The notes: generated by a model from the sequence alone, not told the origin. A stretch of DNA of 64,000 bases from Symbiodinium natans (GCA_905221605.1 CAJNDS010002117.1:188001-252000); one strand, 5' to 3'. Positions 23,098 to 35,094 are shown, counted from the stretch's first letter. Numbers and translations are program-made.

Positions 23098-24824
23098 TCT
23101 GGATGCGTCTAGATTTGACGCGCCCGGCACCTGAAGTCATGATGTGTGTCCGCAATGACCCTTTGCTCTCACACCGTTTTCTGCGTGTCGTCGAAGAGGG
23201 GTCGCTCCAGCTCCGATTGCGATGATGGGACAGGACATGGCAAGAGCAGCAGATGGTGGGAATGGGATGACTCTGACTGGGCTGCATGGAGACGTGCAAG
23301 GTGATGATTCGTCATGCTCAGCAGTACGTCCCGTGTCCAGAGCCTTCAGAGAACAGCATGCAAGGTTGCGCTGAGCACCCACAGGCTACTAGCATGTTTG
23401 TGCTTCAGCAGAGGCCCATTGCCAGGAACAGTTCTTTGCCGAATTCTTCCACAACCAATCTCTTTTCGCAGCCCTTTTGTAAAAAGAAAAAACAAAGACC
23501 CTTTTAGTTGGAACCAACGAAGATTCACTTTCTAGATGCGAGGTGTGTTTTCCAACAGCTTCGACAGCATTGCAGCCTGCGTCACAGACTGGCCCTGCCG
23601 CTCACCGCACTCGTTTCGCCGCACGCTTCCTAAACAAGCACCCAAAAAACATTTCCAGCTGAAGCCTGACCGTTTAGTTTTACAAACACAAGGGCAGCGC
23701 ATGGTGTTGCCGTTCTTAACTCCAACCGGCTTTGTGGTCTGCAGGCGTCCTCGGCCATGGGCCTGACTCCCTATACGTCCATATACGCTCTTAGCTCTGG
23801 CAACCGCTAGACCATCAGGAACGCCTGCGCCCAGCCAGAAACCTACCCAACAAGTGCCCACCCTTAAGCCGAGCGACGACCCTATCCTTCGGCTCAAATC
23901 CGAGACCGCCTGGGTGGCACGGTGGCGAGCGACGTGCTAAGGCATCATGCGCGCGCAGGCCGAGAGGCCAAGGCTAATGTGATTTCACTCTTCCTCACTG
24001 TGGGGGGTTGTCGCCTTGTCACAGAATGGTTGAGAAATCGCTCATCTGCGCAATGTGCACAATAACACCTCAACCTCACAAGATGTTTGATGAGTACAAA
24101 GACCTTGTTTCGGAGGGTTGTCGCGGAACCGACCCTGTTGTTACAGGTTTTGTCGCGGGGGGCCCCAGGGGCCTGTTACAAGCCAAACATTTTGACCTCA
24201 CAAACAGCTTGTCTGCGCCACCCACGTAAAGCATTGTGCAGACAATTGCTGCATGCACTCTTCTGCTCAGTGCACCTCTTACTCCCCCCACCGTGTTTCA
24301 ATTTGTCTCTTGCTCCGAGGCCTCGGCCCCCTCGCGGAGCTGAGTGTACATATGTGTTATTTCTGCAAAGACATGCAAAGACCTTGAAACAGCGTGCCCC
24401 AATTTCACCATGCGCAATACACACATTCTAGGTTGTCGCTGGGTGTGATTAACCTCACCGCTTTCGAACGAAAGAAAGGTGTCCTCCGCCATCTCCACCG
24501 CGGAGATTGATATCAAGTGGTAAACGTCTACCCTCGCAGGCTCCTGCATCGGGCATCAAGTGTGCCACACATTGCCATACTGAGTCATAGATGCTGTGTA
24601 ATATGCTGTTGCTGGGCGCCATGCCTCGGCTTCTCCACCGAACGGAGCGTTTCAACGTCGATGACCTAGATTGATCTCAACAGAGAACGACTGAAACGAC
24701 CCTACGAAGCCTCAGCACTGAGGCTCCTGCTACTGGATTGTCCTGGAAAGCTCAGGCACCCTAAATGCAGGTTGGGGCGCAGGGGCCATGCTGCCGAACA
24801 TGTCCGATTTTACTTCATACCATG
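23098..24824. other. No clear gene
   Basis: GC-balanced sequence. Short open frames carry no recognisable domain and no tandem repeat is seen. Confidence 0.4.
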
Positions 24825-24975
24825 TATACCATGTATATGTATATGTATATGTATATGCATATGTATACGTATATGTATATTTATACGTATACGTATATGC
24901 ATATGCATATATGTATATGTATATGCATATGTACATGTACATGTACATGTATATTTTGTGTATATGCGTGTATAT
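24825..24975 (+). repeat. (TATATG)n / (TACATG)n microsatellite
   Basis: Alternating TATATG, TATACG, CATATG and TACATG units; Tyr/Ile/Met-rich open frames in all six frames are artefacts. Confidence 0.95.
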
Positions 24976-25366
24976 ATGCATCTTATCCATGGTTCAGGGT
25001 TCGATGGCTTCGAACGTGCAAATGTGGTTGCTGGACGGCATGCCATAGAGGGCGCGTGCAACTAGACGTGCTGCCAAGGTCAGCGAGCACATTCTGGTGG
25101 GGCTGGTCTACGAAAAAAGGATGAACGACGAACTACCCTCGGTTGCAAAGCCCGGGCAACGCGGGAATCGCCGTAGCTGGGCTTATAAGAATCCCGGGCC
25201 TCTAGATCTTGGCAATCATCAACTATGTATTTTGTCGATATGTTGTCGTTGTGGTGTCATTTCGCCGTCGTTTGTGTTTTTGTCGTTTTCTTGTCACTGC
25301 TTTGTCGTTTCTTTTCTGCTTGTCATTTGTTTGCCTTTTCTGTGCCATGGCTTCTACTGTTCTTTG

Positions 25367-25771
25367 TCAGGCTTGAACTTGGTTTGTAGCCTCGCTGCTT
25401 GGGCGATGAAGGCCCCTCAAAGACACCTCTATCGGCGTCAAGCGTTGTCCCTTCGCTCCGGCGCGGATGGCAGCATTCAAGCTCACCGCGTCGGCAGCAA
25501 CCTCCGGGTGGTTACCCACGCTGCACAGCATCTGAAGTGCTCGGGGCCACGGCTTGGCCCGAGAAACAGCACCCGACAACGCATGGAAGTGAAACACATT
25601 CGTCTGTATGGAAGCTGCCAAAAGCAGTTGAAGAATTTGGGAGGCCTCCACCCATCCAGCACTCAAGAAGCGAAGGGCTCCACACGGGTTCCGCTGCCAA
25701 TCTTGAAGCTTCAGCGACCGCAGGGGCTCCGCGTGCGCCGCTTGGTCTGCGTTGCAGCACTTGAGCTTCAT
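25367..25771 (-). pseudogene. Pentatricopeptide-repeat (PPR) protein fragment
   Basis: The minus-strand frame contains two adjoining PPR-like units: SIQTNVFHFHALSGAVSRAK, then PWPRALQMLCSVGNHPEVAA, then DAVSLNAAIRAGAKGQ. The pattern (N/T)NV-x-(Y/F)-(N/H)-A, WxRALxxL and NAAI matches the dinoflagellate/plant PPR consensus. PPR proteins bind RNA, mostly in organelles. The frame stops at 25,367 after only about two repeats, and a further PPR-like half-repeat (FRNACNACAKLE, near 25,775-25,815) lies in another frame, so this is probably a decayed gene or one split by introns. Confidence 0.6.
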
Positions 25772-25990
25772 TCAAGCTTGGCGCAAGCATTGCAAGCATT
25801 CCTGAACGTCGATCTCTGCAGCTCAAATCTCCAGCACGCCAACCCATCGGCTCGAAGGAGACAAGCAAATGGACGACTGGCTTTGGGGATGGCTGCCTCG
25901 GAGCTATCTTTGGGAACACTCCAAATCCTGCGCGCCTGTAAAACACCTGAAGCCAGAAACCGTGTGGCTGGGACGCTATTCTGACCCAAC
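25768..25990 (-). pseudogene. Upstream PPR-gene remnant in a different frame
   Basis: This minus-strand stretch ends in STFRNACNACAKLE, which resembles the NxxISACAK end of a PPR helix, and then stops with TGA within a few bases of the start of the downstream PPR frame. It probably belongs to the same gene before a frame break. Confidence 0.35.
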
Positions 25991-26908
25991 TTGCGGGCAC
26001 GGTTACAGGTCAGAGCGAAATTACCCTCGATGTAGACGCGCTAGCACTGTGGCCACGGCAATCGAAAACAGGAGCCCGGATTGCAACAACTGCAACAACG
26101 GTTTGTGCCCCGAAGCCCCATGGTGAACTGATGCTGACAGATGAGAAACAAGATGAGCACCGGGCCTGCAAGAACGTCAGGAGACTCTCCGTAGCACCGG
26201 CCATGCTTGCCAGAGCTGCGGGCGTCTCGCCCACCCTCGGTGCAAACTGTGTTGCCCACATGCAGTGTCATAAACCAAAAAACCCGGCAACTGCTTCAAG
26301 GTGCAATTTGCAAGCACACGTCATGTTCTAGAAGGCTGCAACCACCTCTGACCTCCAAGGCTACAACTTATCTTGCGCATTGATGTCAGCACCGTAGCTG
26401 CACAGCAGAAGCACTGTTTTGGCCTTGCCAGACTGGATTGATTGCTTGCTGCCAGCAAAGGCATCTTCCACATTCACTCTTAAACTCTGCCAGGAGAATA
26501 TTGAAATACTGCTTGAAAATCCCCCCCCACCTGCCCACCCACACCCACCAAGCACCCCTCCCTCTCCCACGTGATTTTTCCTTAGGTCGGTCCTGGCTTG
26601 TTTTGCTTGCTCACGTTGCCACCCTTCCTAGAGCAAACTGCGATGAAATGCGTCTGTTTGCGGGCTTCTGCTTCTAAAATCGCCTTTGAAAGTAACTTTC
26701 CATGCCTCAGGAATGGTGAGGTGTGGGGTAAGCGCCCCCTCCACTCTTACCGCCCGCTCCCCCCACCCCACTCATGGCTCCCTTGGCCCATGGCTCCCAT
26801 GAACCCATGGCTCTGGCCCCATAATCTGGAAGCTCTGAGCCTCAGAATCCATTGTCCCATGGCTCCGGTCCACCACCCCCCCCACCCCCACCCCCCCCCC
26901 CGCTTGGC
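25991..26908. other. No clear gene
   Basis: Open frames are short and without recognisable content; C-rich runs lie at 26,520-26,575 and 26,873-26,902. Confidence 0.4.
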
Positions 26909-27160
26909 TTAGGGTTTAGGGTTTAGGGTTTAGGGTTTAGGGTTTAGGGTTTAGGGTTTAGGGTTTAGGGTTTAGGGTTTAGGGTTTAGGGTTTAGGGTT
27001 TAGGGTTTAGGGTTTAGGGTTTAGGGTTTAGGGTCTAGGGTCTAGGGTTTAGGGTTTACTGTAGGATTTTAGGGTTTACTGTAGGGTTTCTAGGGTTTGC
27101 GGTTTAGGGTTTAGGGTTGAGGGTTTAGGGTTTAGGGTTTAGGGTTTAGTGTTTAGGGAC
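26909..27160 (+). repeat. Interstitial telomere-type (TTTAGGG)n tract
   Basis: About 17 perfect TTTAGGG heptamers (26,909-27,033) are followed by variants (TCTAGGG, TTTACTGTAGG) and more perfect units to about 27,155. TTTAGGG is the plant-type telomere repeat, also reported for dinoflagellates. The G-rich strand runs left to right, so a chromosome end would lie to the right, yet ordinary sequence continues. Confidence 0.95.
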
Positions 27161-30150
27161 TAAGGACTGTTACAGGGCTTGAACGGCGGCCGCAGGTGCT
27201 GAATATTCTTCTGGCGCCAATGCCAAGTGGCCAAGGAGGCGCGCCGGCTTTCTTAGGAGGAGGCTTCGGGATCACAGCCTCCAGCAATACAATCGGCAAA
27301 GCTGAACTAAGTGCAAGAAGTCTGGCCGGAAAACACACCACCGCATACAATCTCCACGCGATAGAGTAGGAGAACTAATTGGCCTCCTCGGCCTCTGGCC
27401 GAGAGGCGTTCAGAACAAGCAGACACGGATCCGGTCTCCTTCCCCCTACGACTGGCTTAAAACCAGATCTGCGTCTTTTCAACCCCTGGACCCCCCTGAT
27501 GGGACCCATGGACTTCCCCCCAACCCCCCCCCCCCCCCCCCCGCCGGAAAGCCCCCAACTCCAATTCCTGGACAAACCCCCCCTTCCCTAAAAGCTAGAT
27601 GGAGGTTTTTGGCGATTTGGTTGGGATCTGCTCTGGCTTGTTTTTGGAATTTCCTGGGCCTTGCGACGTGGGCCGGGCCGGCTGCCGAGGCGGCGCGCGC
27701 AAGCGTTTACAATTAGTCCTTGCTTCCAGACTTCCTCCTCTCGCCCTTCCTTCATTCCATCCCTCCTGTTGTCGATTCTTTCTGGATCTACCCTGCGACT
27801 TTCTTGTCTCCTTCTGTACCCTTCCACTCTTCTCATGTATCCTTCCGTCCTTCCTCCCTTTCCCTCTTTTTCAAGGCAGCGCGCCCACAAGAAAAGAAAG
27901 GCTCTTCCGGAAAGCAGCATTTTCAGATGCTTCAACCTCTTCTGGCCGAAGCCTCGTTCTTCTGATTACTGCTACGAGTATTGTTATTGTTGTTCTTGTT
28001 GTTGTTGTCCGTTCTTGAGATTATTGTCCCCCCACCTCCCCCCTGACATGCCCTCCGCTTGTACCCACGCAATTGTGCGGGCGTGCCCAGTTGTGGGCGA
28101 CAGCCCCCTTCAGATAGGCGTACTGAACACCGCAGGCGTTGTCAAGCTTTGGACATTAGAGCCGCGGCTTGCTTGCATGTCTTCATGCTGCAGGCTGCTC
28201 AATGTCAGACCTCGCGGACATCACACTCTTCCAGCGCGGCTGTGGCTGCGGCGCTGTGAAGGGGATCATCCTTTGCTTGTGTTTCCTGCGCATCCACAGT
28301 GCGACACTGCTGCAAGTGATGCGTAGCAATGCACAGCAATAAATAGCTTCAACTCTAGCCACCAAGCTTCTGTAAATTTCTGGACACCTCTTAAGGCCTG
28401 TCTTGCTTACAAAGGTTTTCTGGGTTTGGTGGTTTCGCTTTCCAGGGCTTACTGGAGCCGTGGCAGAATTCTCCACTTCTGTTATGCTTCAAGTGTCTAG
28501 GGTCTCTTTGGATCTGGGTTCATCCACTGCTTACCAGAGCCTTTCTTCGACTCCGAGTTTCGAGCATCCCATTTGAGCCATGGTTTAATTTAACGAATAG
28601 AATTCTGAAGCCCTTCCACGGAACCCTTCCGCGACATTTACATTCAGACATATGAGATTTGGAAGGCTTTAGGTCAAGAAATCAGGTCTGCAAGACACGC
28701 TGCTGCGCAAGTCTACTGATCCAGATTCGAGCAGCAAGCAGACCGTCCACGGAGCTTCTGCAGATTTCCCGCATCCCCTTGAAGATATTTCCAGATCGCT
28801 CCCCCCACTTCCGGCTGGAGCTATTGCGGGAGGGGATCTTTGGAGCTCTCCGTGGGCTTTTTATTTAAAACTCCGTGAGCGGGGCGGGAACGCTACTTTT
28901 TTGTTGCTGCTTCAATGTTACGAGTCATGAGTTATAAAACAGTGATTCTGCTGGACTGTAGAAATAGACGCTTTTGTTGAGGTACCTCTTGCGGCTTGTA
29001 AACTGTGTTGCTTCTCGAGTCTTGAGCGCTTTTCGAGATGCCGGACACTTTCCTTCCCCCGTCCCTCCCCGCCCAAGGCCCACGACACTTCCACCACCCA
29101 AGCCCCACGACCTTCCTCTTCTTCTTGCATTGCAGCCCGATGAGCGCTACACAGAGAAAATGATCATACATGATCATACCATACAGTGGCTTTCACCCTC
29201 ACTTGTCCCTTTCCCCTTTCCCCAGTTCGCCGGATTTCCCACCACACCTCCCACCACATCCCCGCGCAGCCGCAGCCACAGCCTGCTACACCCTGACTGA
29301 CACCTCTTTTCTTCCCAAAAACGGTGTTCCATTTGTGGGATCCTGGAAACGTCCAAAACGGAAACATCCAAAACTCAACTCACTACTCTAGGATGCTTTA
29401 TAAGCGCAGATCCAGTGGAGAGTTTCACCCGCTTTCCGCAGCATTGCTTGCGCGCAACTTCCGCTTTTTGCGAACCGAGGCCATGCTCTTCGAGGTTTCT
29501 GACGCTCGAAACATGGTTGCAAGCAAACCTGGAATCTCTAAGCGTACTTTGTCGGCATTGTTACTTCTGAGGTTTCTATGCCAACAGAAGATTGGCATGG
29601 AGTTTAGCAGAAAGACCTTCGGCTCAGAGCCTGTTCAGGTAAAGGGCGACCAGCCCTATCCTTCACCGGACTAGGAAGGAGCCTGCTACAGGAATTTCTG
29701 AGGGTATCAGAGGAATTCGTGACAGGCCTTCCACAAGCTGCCCTCCTTTAAGCGGAGCTTCCGCTAGGTACAAAGACACCTTGGAGGATCTCAAAGGCGT
29801 GCTGGGCGAGGAAGGGGCCGACAAGATCCAGGCACCGTTCTTCCAAGAACCATGGGGTCATGCGAATGGCCAACCTCTTCCGGTCCTCTTGAAGGATCTC
29901 CTGCACTGTTGCATGAAGCTCTACTTCGGAGTGGGGACGCACCGCAGGAGATGTGTGTTCAACTTCGCTATGCCGCCTGGGGAGCCGAAGCGAGGCCTTG
30001 GAGCGGGGTGTTCGGCATCCTCGGCACGCAAGCTCACAGCTACATCCCACAAACCAAGATCAAAGAACAGCAGGGCAATAGAAGAAAGTAGGCGCCCGCC
30101 TCCTTTTTAGCCGAAGTTTTCGTTGAGCGTTTGGCTGTGTGAAACAGAAC
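27161..30150. other. No firm gene; weak open frames
   Basis: A poly-C run lies at 27,521-27,542 and a pyrimidine-rich tract at 27,730-27,880. Two overlapping frames near 29,748-30,110 look slightly protein-like (plus strand: GVLGEEGADKIQAPFF, then VLLKDLLHCCMKLYFGVG), but both strands are open and nothing decides between them. Confidence 0.35.
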
Positions 30151-30701
30151 TCAGCAGTAGCGGAGCCTCATGATCTCTCTCTGCAAACGCTTGTTGGCAA
30201 GCTGTGAGAAAGCCTTCAGTTGCTGATCTGCTTCTGCATAGCTTCGTCTGGGATCGTCATCAGCTCGCCACAGGATCTTCAGATCAGAAATCAGTCTCTC
30301 CTGGAATTGGTGCTCAATTTCCTCGTCGATTTGGAGGGCTCTGACCAGCAGGGACACCCACTTCTGACGCTGAGGCTTTGTCAATCCGCGCACAACGATA
30401 GCAATGTGCTCTGCACACCGCATTGCCCGCTGCAAGGCCTCTTTGCTGATGTCGGCGGACTCCGGCAGCAGGTCTTCCATCTGGCCAAGCATGGCTTCGG
30501 CAATCGTTTGCTGCACGAAAGGCAGGCCACCAAACCCATAGTCTGCAACAAGACGGTGCGCGTGCTCCCTCACAGATAAATCCACGTCGCGGCAGTGCAA
30601 GAAGATAGATTGAAGGTTCGCGCTGACAATGTCGTTGACATCACTCTCTGGGAAATGAGTTTTGTCCGCGTTGGCCAGCCTCATACACCACCAGCGGCCT
30701 G
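30151..30701 (-). CDS. Helical protein, paralog 2, C-terminal exon
   Basis: About 183 codons ending in TGA at 30,151-30,153; the homolog of 591-1135. It keeps the blocks GRWWC, THFPESDV, LPFVQ, MRCAEH, KWVSLLVR, LKILWRADDDPRRSYAEA. Similarity is clear at the protein level despite DNA divergence, as expected for coding sequence under constraint. A CCCAG upstream of the first shared codon is a likely splice acceptor. Function unknown; helical repeat fold inferred. Confidence 0.6.
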
Positions 30702-30764
30702 GGAAGCAAAATGCTTTCGGCGATTTGACTTGCTTTCCGTGCATCATGCATGTAAAACGGCCAA

Positions 30765-30900
30765 GAGACACTCGAAGAACTTCCGCTCGCTGCTCTCTGC
30801 CACTTCGCTGTCGAAGCCGCGGGGATCTTCACAAGCCCATGTCCAGTGGCGAGAAAAATCGACAATTGACTGGGTCCTGCGCGCTGTAACTCATGCGCAC
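30765..30900 (-). CDS. Helical protein, paralog 2, internal exon
   Basis: Open frame with HWTWACEDPRGFDSEVAE and then SSERKFFECLLA, matching the end of the paralog-1 exon at 1232-1372. N-terminal parts of the two exons have diverged. Confidence 0.45.
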
Positions 30901-31157
30901 GACTCCTTGTGTGCTGCCCACCTACCAAACCGCGCCTGTCCAACCTGCCCATTTCGAAAAGGTGCTGTATCAAGACCTCAGGTTGCACAACAACGCACTT
31001 CCTGCTTCTATGGAAAACTGCACAAAGCTCCCTGCGCTGGGACTTCTGGTCTGGCAGGAAGTCACTCGCCACTCCATGAGGTCATCCACCTTCGGGCAGG
31101 TGCAGGTGCCCCCTTCGGGTTCTCCCACGTCGCCGAAAGCCGCTACTCACCTACTCT

Positions 31158-31270
31158 TGCAGACAGGGCGCAGTAAGGTGCGGCAAGAGATTGAGCCTCG
31201 AGACTTGCTCGAGGAGACCACTGCATGTGTTCCTGCTCAACTCTATGCTGGATGCCAAGTTGCAACACTT
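31158..31270 (-). CDS. Helical protein, paralog 2, upstream exon fragment
   Basis: The frame reads LEQVSRLNLLPHLTAPCLQE and is followed by GTAGGTGAGT, a good 5' splice site. It matches the paralog-1 fragment at 1820-1905. Confidence 0.4.
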
Positions 31271-31724
31271 CCTGCGGAAGCTCGAACGGGTCAAAGACCT
31301 GGACATCACCCAAACTGAAAAATCGTTTCAGTGGCCAACCAGCTGGTGTCTGGGCTTCCAAGCATCCGAAAAGGCTGGGCGTTCACCGACATTCTTCCGG
31401 CCCCTCAGGTCATCAACTAACCCAGTCTCCAACTCCAAGACCTCGCTCGAAGCATTGCCGTGGCTGAGCGGGAGGCCTTTTGGTGTGCGGAATCTGCCTC
31501 GGACGTTAGACGCATGCCAAAGCCATGAGGTGAGACGGCTAGAATAAACTCAAGTGGCTGCAGACCAAAGCTTGCGTTTGACGGCGACGTTATAGAAGTT
31601 CTAACCAATGACCTCAGGCCAAGAATGTCACAGGTCACATGGGCAGAGTAAAATCGCACCGTAAGCTCTGAGAACAGCGCTCATCGTTCTCCGTGGCAAT
31701 GCCCAGCAAGGCAGCATGCGGCAA
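31271..31724. other. No recognisable gene
   Basis: Sequence upstream of paralog 2; no conserved counterpart elsewhere in the window. Confidence 0.35.
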
Positions 31725-31744
31725 TGATGGCGGCTGTGGATGCT

Positions 31745-31940
31745 CACTGCAATCTGAAATATCGTCGCACCTTACGGCAAATCTCAAATAGCGGAAGGAG
31801 GCGGAGGCGACAAATGGTGCAAAACAAAGATCTTTGCAACTCGGCGGCTGCTCGTCCAGGGAAAACTCCGCTGAGCCCGAGCGGGTGGAATTGGAGCCAA
31901 AGCTCTTGCACCGTGGCTCATTTGGCTCAGCCTTCCGCAA
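31745..31940 (-). CDS. Duplicated 55-residue module, copy 1
   Basis: The minus-strand frame contains PPSCKD, then APFVASASFRYLRFAVRC, preceded by KSFGSNSTRSGS. It is matched residue for residue over about 53 positions, with some 12 changes, by 32,430-32,625. The opposite strand is also open and conserved, so the coding strand is not certain. Product unknown; possibly a tandemly duplicated exon. Confidence 0.35.
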
Positions 31941-32429
31941 GCGGCATTCCAGGTTTGGAGCGGGTGTGCTGCCGACTGATCGACTTAAGGGAAGTACTGC
32001 GAGGAGTGCTAGCCGGTAGCTTTAGCAGTTGCATAGCTCACAGTGACCTCGACAGCGCGTGGAGGGGCTGCCATGGTCAGGGGCTCGTCTTTGGCAGACC
32101 TGGGCTGCAGGCACTGCAACCACCCCTTCGCCTGACACGGAGAACCTAGTGAGTCGCGAAAGCTGAGCCTACTAGCACGGGACAGCTCGTAGACTTAAGA
32201 CAAGTGTCTGCAAGGGTTCCGGAGATTCGTTCTCGCTCTCCTCCTGGCAGCCAGAAGCCAAACTGAAAGTCGTGTCCTTGCCGGCCCGCTGGTCCCTGGC
32301 CTTCCAGGCAGTCAAACGAGTTGGGTGATGTAGTGACCTCAGGCCAAACGCCGCTGCAGCTGCCCCGCAATCATGTCTAAGCCCAAGGATCATCAAGAGG
32401 CATTAATCCACATCGTAAGCCCCGAGGAC

Positions 32430-32643
32430 GGTGCTCGTGCGGAAAATCTGAATTGTCGCCGCACCTTACTGCAAATCTCAAGTAGCGGAAGGAGGCGGAG
32501 GCGACAAACGGTGCAACAGAAATATCTTTGCAACTCGGCGGCAGCTCTTCCAAGGAATCCTCCGATGAGCCCGACCGGGTGGAATCAGAGCCAAAGCTCT
32601 TGCGCTTTAGCCTTCTGCTGCAATGGCTTTGGCAATGCAGCAA
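32430..32643 (-). CDS. Duplicated 55-residue module, copy 2
   Basis: Second copy: KSFGSDSTRSGS, PPSCKD, APFVASASFRYLRFAVRC. It lies about 700 bp from copy 1 in the same orientation. Confidence 0.35.
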
Positions 32644-32685
32644 AACTCCAGGCTAGCAAGCAACTGAAGCAAACTGCCTCGATGA

Positions 32686-33111
32686 GGCATCGCCTGCCAC
32701 ATCCAACTGCTCGCAGAGCTCCAGCGCGAGTTTCTCCACGAACAGGAGCTGGAGATGGTGTGGGAACTGCCTCGAACACAAGCTGAACCATCAAGGCATC
32801 ACGGTCTTGAACGTCTTGCAAAGCATCGCTCACACACACGCCAGGGCACGCCCAGGTTTCAAGCTGTCGTAGAACGCTGGAGCGATGGAACGTCTCCGGC
32901 GACGTTTTGCACATCTTTCGGAAAAGGATGCTTTGCTAGGACTGAAGGTGACAGCATGGACATGGGGTATCATTGGACGGTCGTGCAAACGTACCATGCG
33001 CACATGGGCAGATCTGACCAGCGAGAGCTATGTATGCTGCATAAGCCAGCTGCGGCCGTCAACATGCTAAGGCATCTATCTCTACACTGCGAAAAACAAG
33101 AGCGGCACTGA
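32686..33111 (+). CDS. Possible exon with coiled coil, unknown
   Basis: Open plus-strand frame of about 141 codons starting after a TGA. Its first part, HIQLLAELQREFLHEQELEM, is a convincing coiled-coil heptad run. No Met in the first part and no recognised domain; it may be an exon. Confidence 0.25.
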   Translation, partial: GIACHIQLLAELQREFLHEQELEMVWELPRTQAEPSRHHGLERLAKHRSHTRQGTPRFQAVVERWSDGTSPATFCTSFGKGCFARTEGDSMDMGYHWTVVQTYHAHMGRSDQRELCMLHKPAAAVNMLRHLSLHCEKQERH

Positions 33112-34868
33112 GAAAAGCTCCTTCCCGCGCTGGCACGGGCTTGTACACCGTCAAGGAAGCTTTCAGATGGATGTCCTACACCTACACTGCACCATCTTGC
33201 ATGCTTTGCGTGCTGGGGATTCAGGAGCTCGTGCCATGTGCCATCACAGCCGCTGTGTGCCACAAGGGCTCTGGCAAACCCGAGCCAAACATGTCGGTAT
33301 GCACAGCAGTGAACAGGCCGAAAGCATGTTTCTTGTCAAGGTCAGTTCGTGCTTGATGTCGCATTTGAAAGATGTCTCGGTGTTCAGGGCTGCAGGATGA
33401 TTTGCAGCAAAACTCGCGAGTGACCAGCGTGGAGAAGTGGAACTAATTGAGATACCAAATAGCAGATCCGATGTAGAAGGCGAACTGTGTGAGATGCCTT
33501 TTGTGTATACAATGCATGCTGGCAAGCTGGAAGGTGTGGGGCTGGTGAACATCGAAAAAGCAAACTTCCGGCTAAGCCCGGTTTACAAAGCCTCAACCCC
33601 CAAAACCAAGATGAGAGCAATGGATGGAGTTCTGAGGTTTTTAGAGGTGTAGGCACTTGCTTTTAGCATGCATATTCTGTCATACGTGTAAACAAACAAA
33701 TAGTTTCATAAGTCGTTATAAAGATGGAGGGGCGAAGCCCCTCCTACAACATTTTCTGCTCTAGAGAGTCCCGAGTCTACAAACGGGTAATTCCACTCCC
33801 CTGCTGTGAGCGGAGTTGCCTCTACGCAGAGGCAGGCTTCAGAGGCAGGGATGCCTTTTTCTCTGCATTCTCTATGCCCTGCATGTAAGGAAGGTTCCCC
33901 TCCCTCTTCGAATGTTGTAGGGTTTATACGCTGCCAAGGAAAAAGTTCCCTCGTCATGCACAGGCATGCAAAATTTTGCCGCGCAGAGAAAGCACAAAAA
34001 CAAGCGAATGATCCCACCTGGAAGGTCGAAAGCCGCGCTGAAATGAAAAAAGGAATTGGTTTACATTTCGAAGGGAACCCACATGGAGTTCCAGTTCTCG
34101 GACATGGAAGGTGGAAGCTCACTGGCACTCCACCCATAGACGATGGAGTCTCACTCTGCTCCCACTACATGGAGAGTGGGGAGGGAGTGAGTGGGTCATT
34201 CATTGCTCAGTGGAGTTCGCGCTGACGAAAACCCCCCCTTCTCCATTTCCCAACATCGAAACCTAACGATAATGAAAGAGATTGAACAAGAGCCCATAGG
34301 GTTCAATCGAAAACAAGCTCAGGCACCACCCGAATGACAAGTTTCGATTCGTGACGAATCCTCAAAATAAAAAATCGCCAGCCTTGGTTCCGAAGCGTTT
34401 GTCGGCGCAAGGCGCAAGCTGTCTTCTCACATGACTGGTCTCAGCCAATAGTTTCGCAAAGTCCCCCAAAGATGCTGGAAGAAATGCTTTCCCAGAGGAC
34501 AAATCGCAAGTTCCGACTCCGAGATCACTGAAAGAAGTGAACTTCACACAAGACATCGCAAGCGCGACTCACTTTTGAAGCACGAAGCTCCGAATTCAGG
34601 AGCTTCGGGAATTTCGGCGAAGTCCGAAGCTCGAGTTGTCATTTCTTCTTGCAAACCAAATCGAGCGCCCCCTCAAAAGATGTTGGAAAGTTTTTCCGAC
34701 ACGACAGTTCGCAAGCACTGCCCTTCGACGCTCTTTTGCTTTCTTGGAATCTCTCCGCCGCCACGTCGACTTCGAGGATGCCACGGGGACGCCCCCGTCT
34801 CGGACTGGCCTCATTTGTCTTCTCCCTCCTTCTCTTTCTGCCCCACTTTCTCTGTCCCCCTCCCCCTG
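33112..34868. other. No clear gene; one small open frame and a perfect hairpin
   Basis: A plus frame (33,437-33,652, 71 codons, VEGELCEMPFVYTMHAGKLE) looks protein-like but is unrecognised. GGAGGGGC-GAA-GCCCCTCC at 33,727-33,745 is a perfect hairpin. CCTACAACATT (33,744) and AATGTTGTAGG (33,910) form an inverted pair around ~155 bp. Confidence 0.4.
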
Positions 34869-34904
34869 GAGAGGGGGAGAGAGGGAGGAAGAGAGGGAGG
34901 GAGA

Positions 34905-34984
<80 letters not shown>
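34869..34984 (+). repeat. (GA)n microsatellite
   Basis: GAGGGAGA units passing into about 45 uninterrupted GA units; opens Arg/Glu and Ser/Leu frames artefactually. Confidence 0.98.
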
Positions 34985-34987
<3 letters not shown>

Positions 34988-35094
34988 AAAAAAGAAAGAG
35001 ACAGCGGTGTGAAGTACGACCCGGCAAAAATCAGTCAAACCAAGTGCGACTCTAGCTTCCAAAGTTTCTCGAACATCGACACGTAGATACAACA

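Noticed and set aside
24730-25120. Tyr/Ile/Met-rich proteins around 24.9 kb
   Set aside because: Translation of a TATATG microsatellite in all frames.
25186-25215. CCCGGGCCTCTAGATCTT, overlapping SmaI/XbaI/BglII sites, as a cloning linker or vector join
   Set aside because: No vector sequence on either side and flanking DNA has the same composition; taken as chance.
31900-31930. CCGTGGCTCATTTGGCTCAG as a relic dinoflagellate spliced leader
   Set aside because: Only about 15 of 21 positions fit the known leader, and it lies within a duplicated module whose other copy lacks it.
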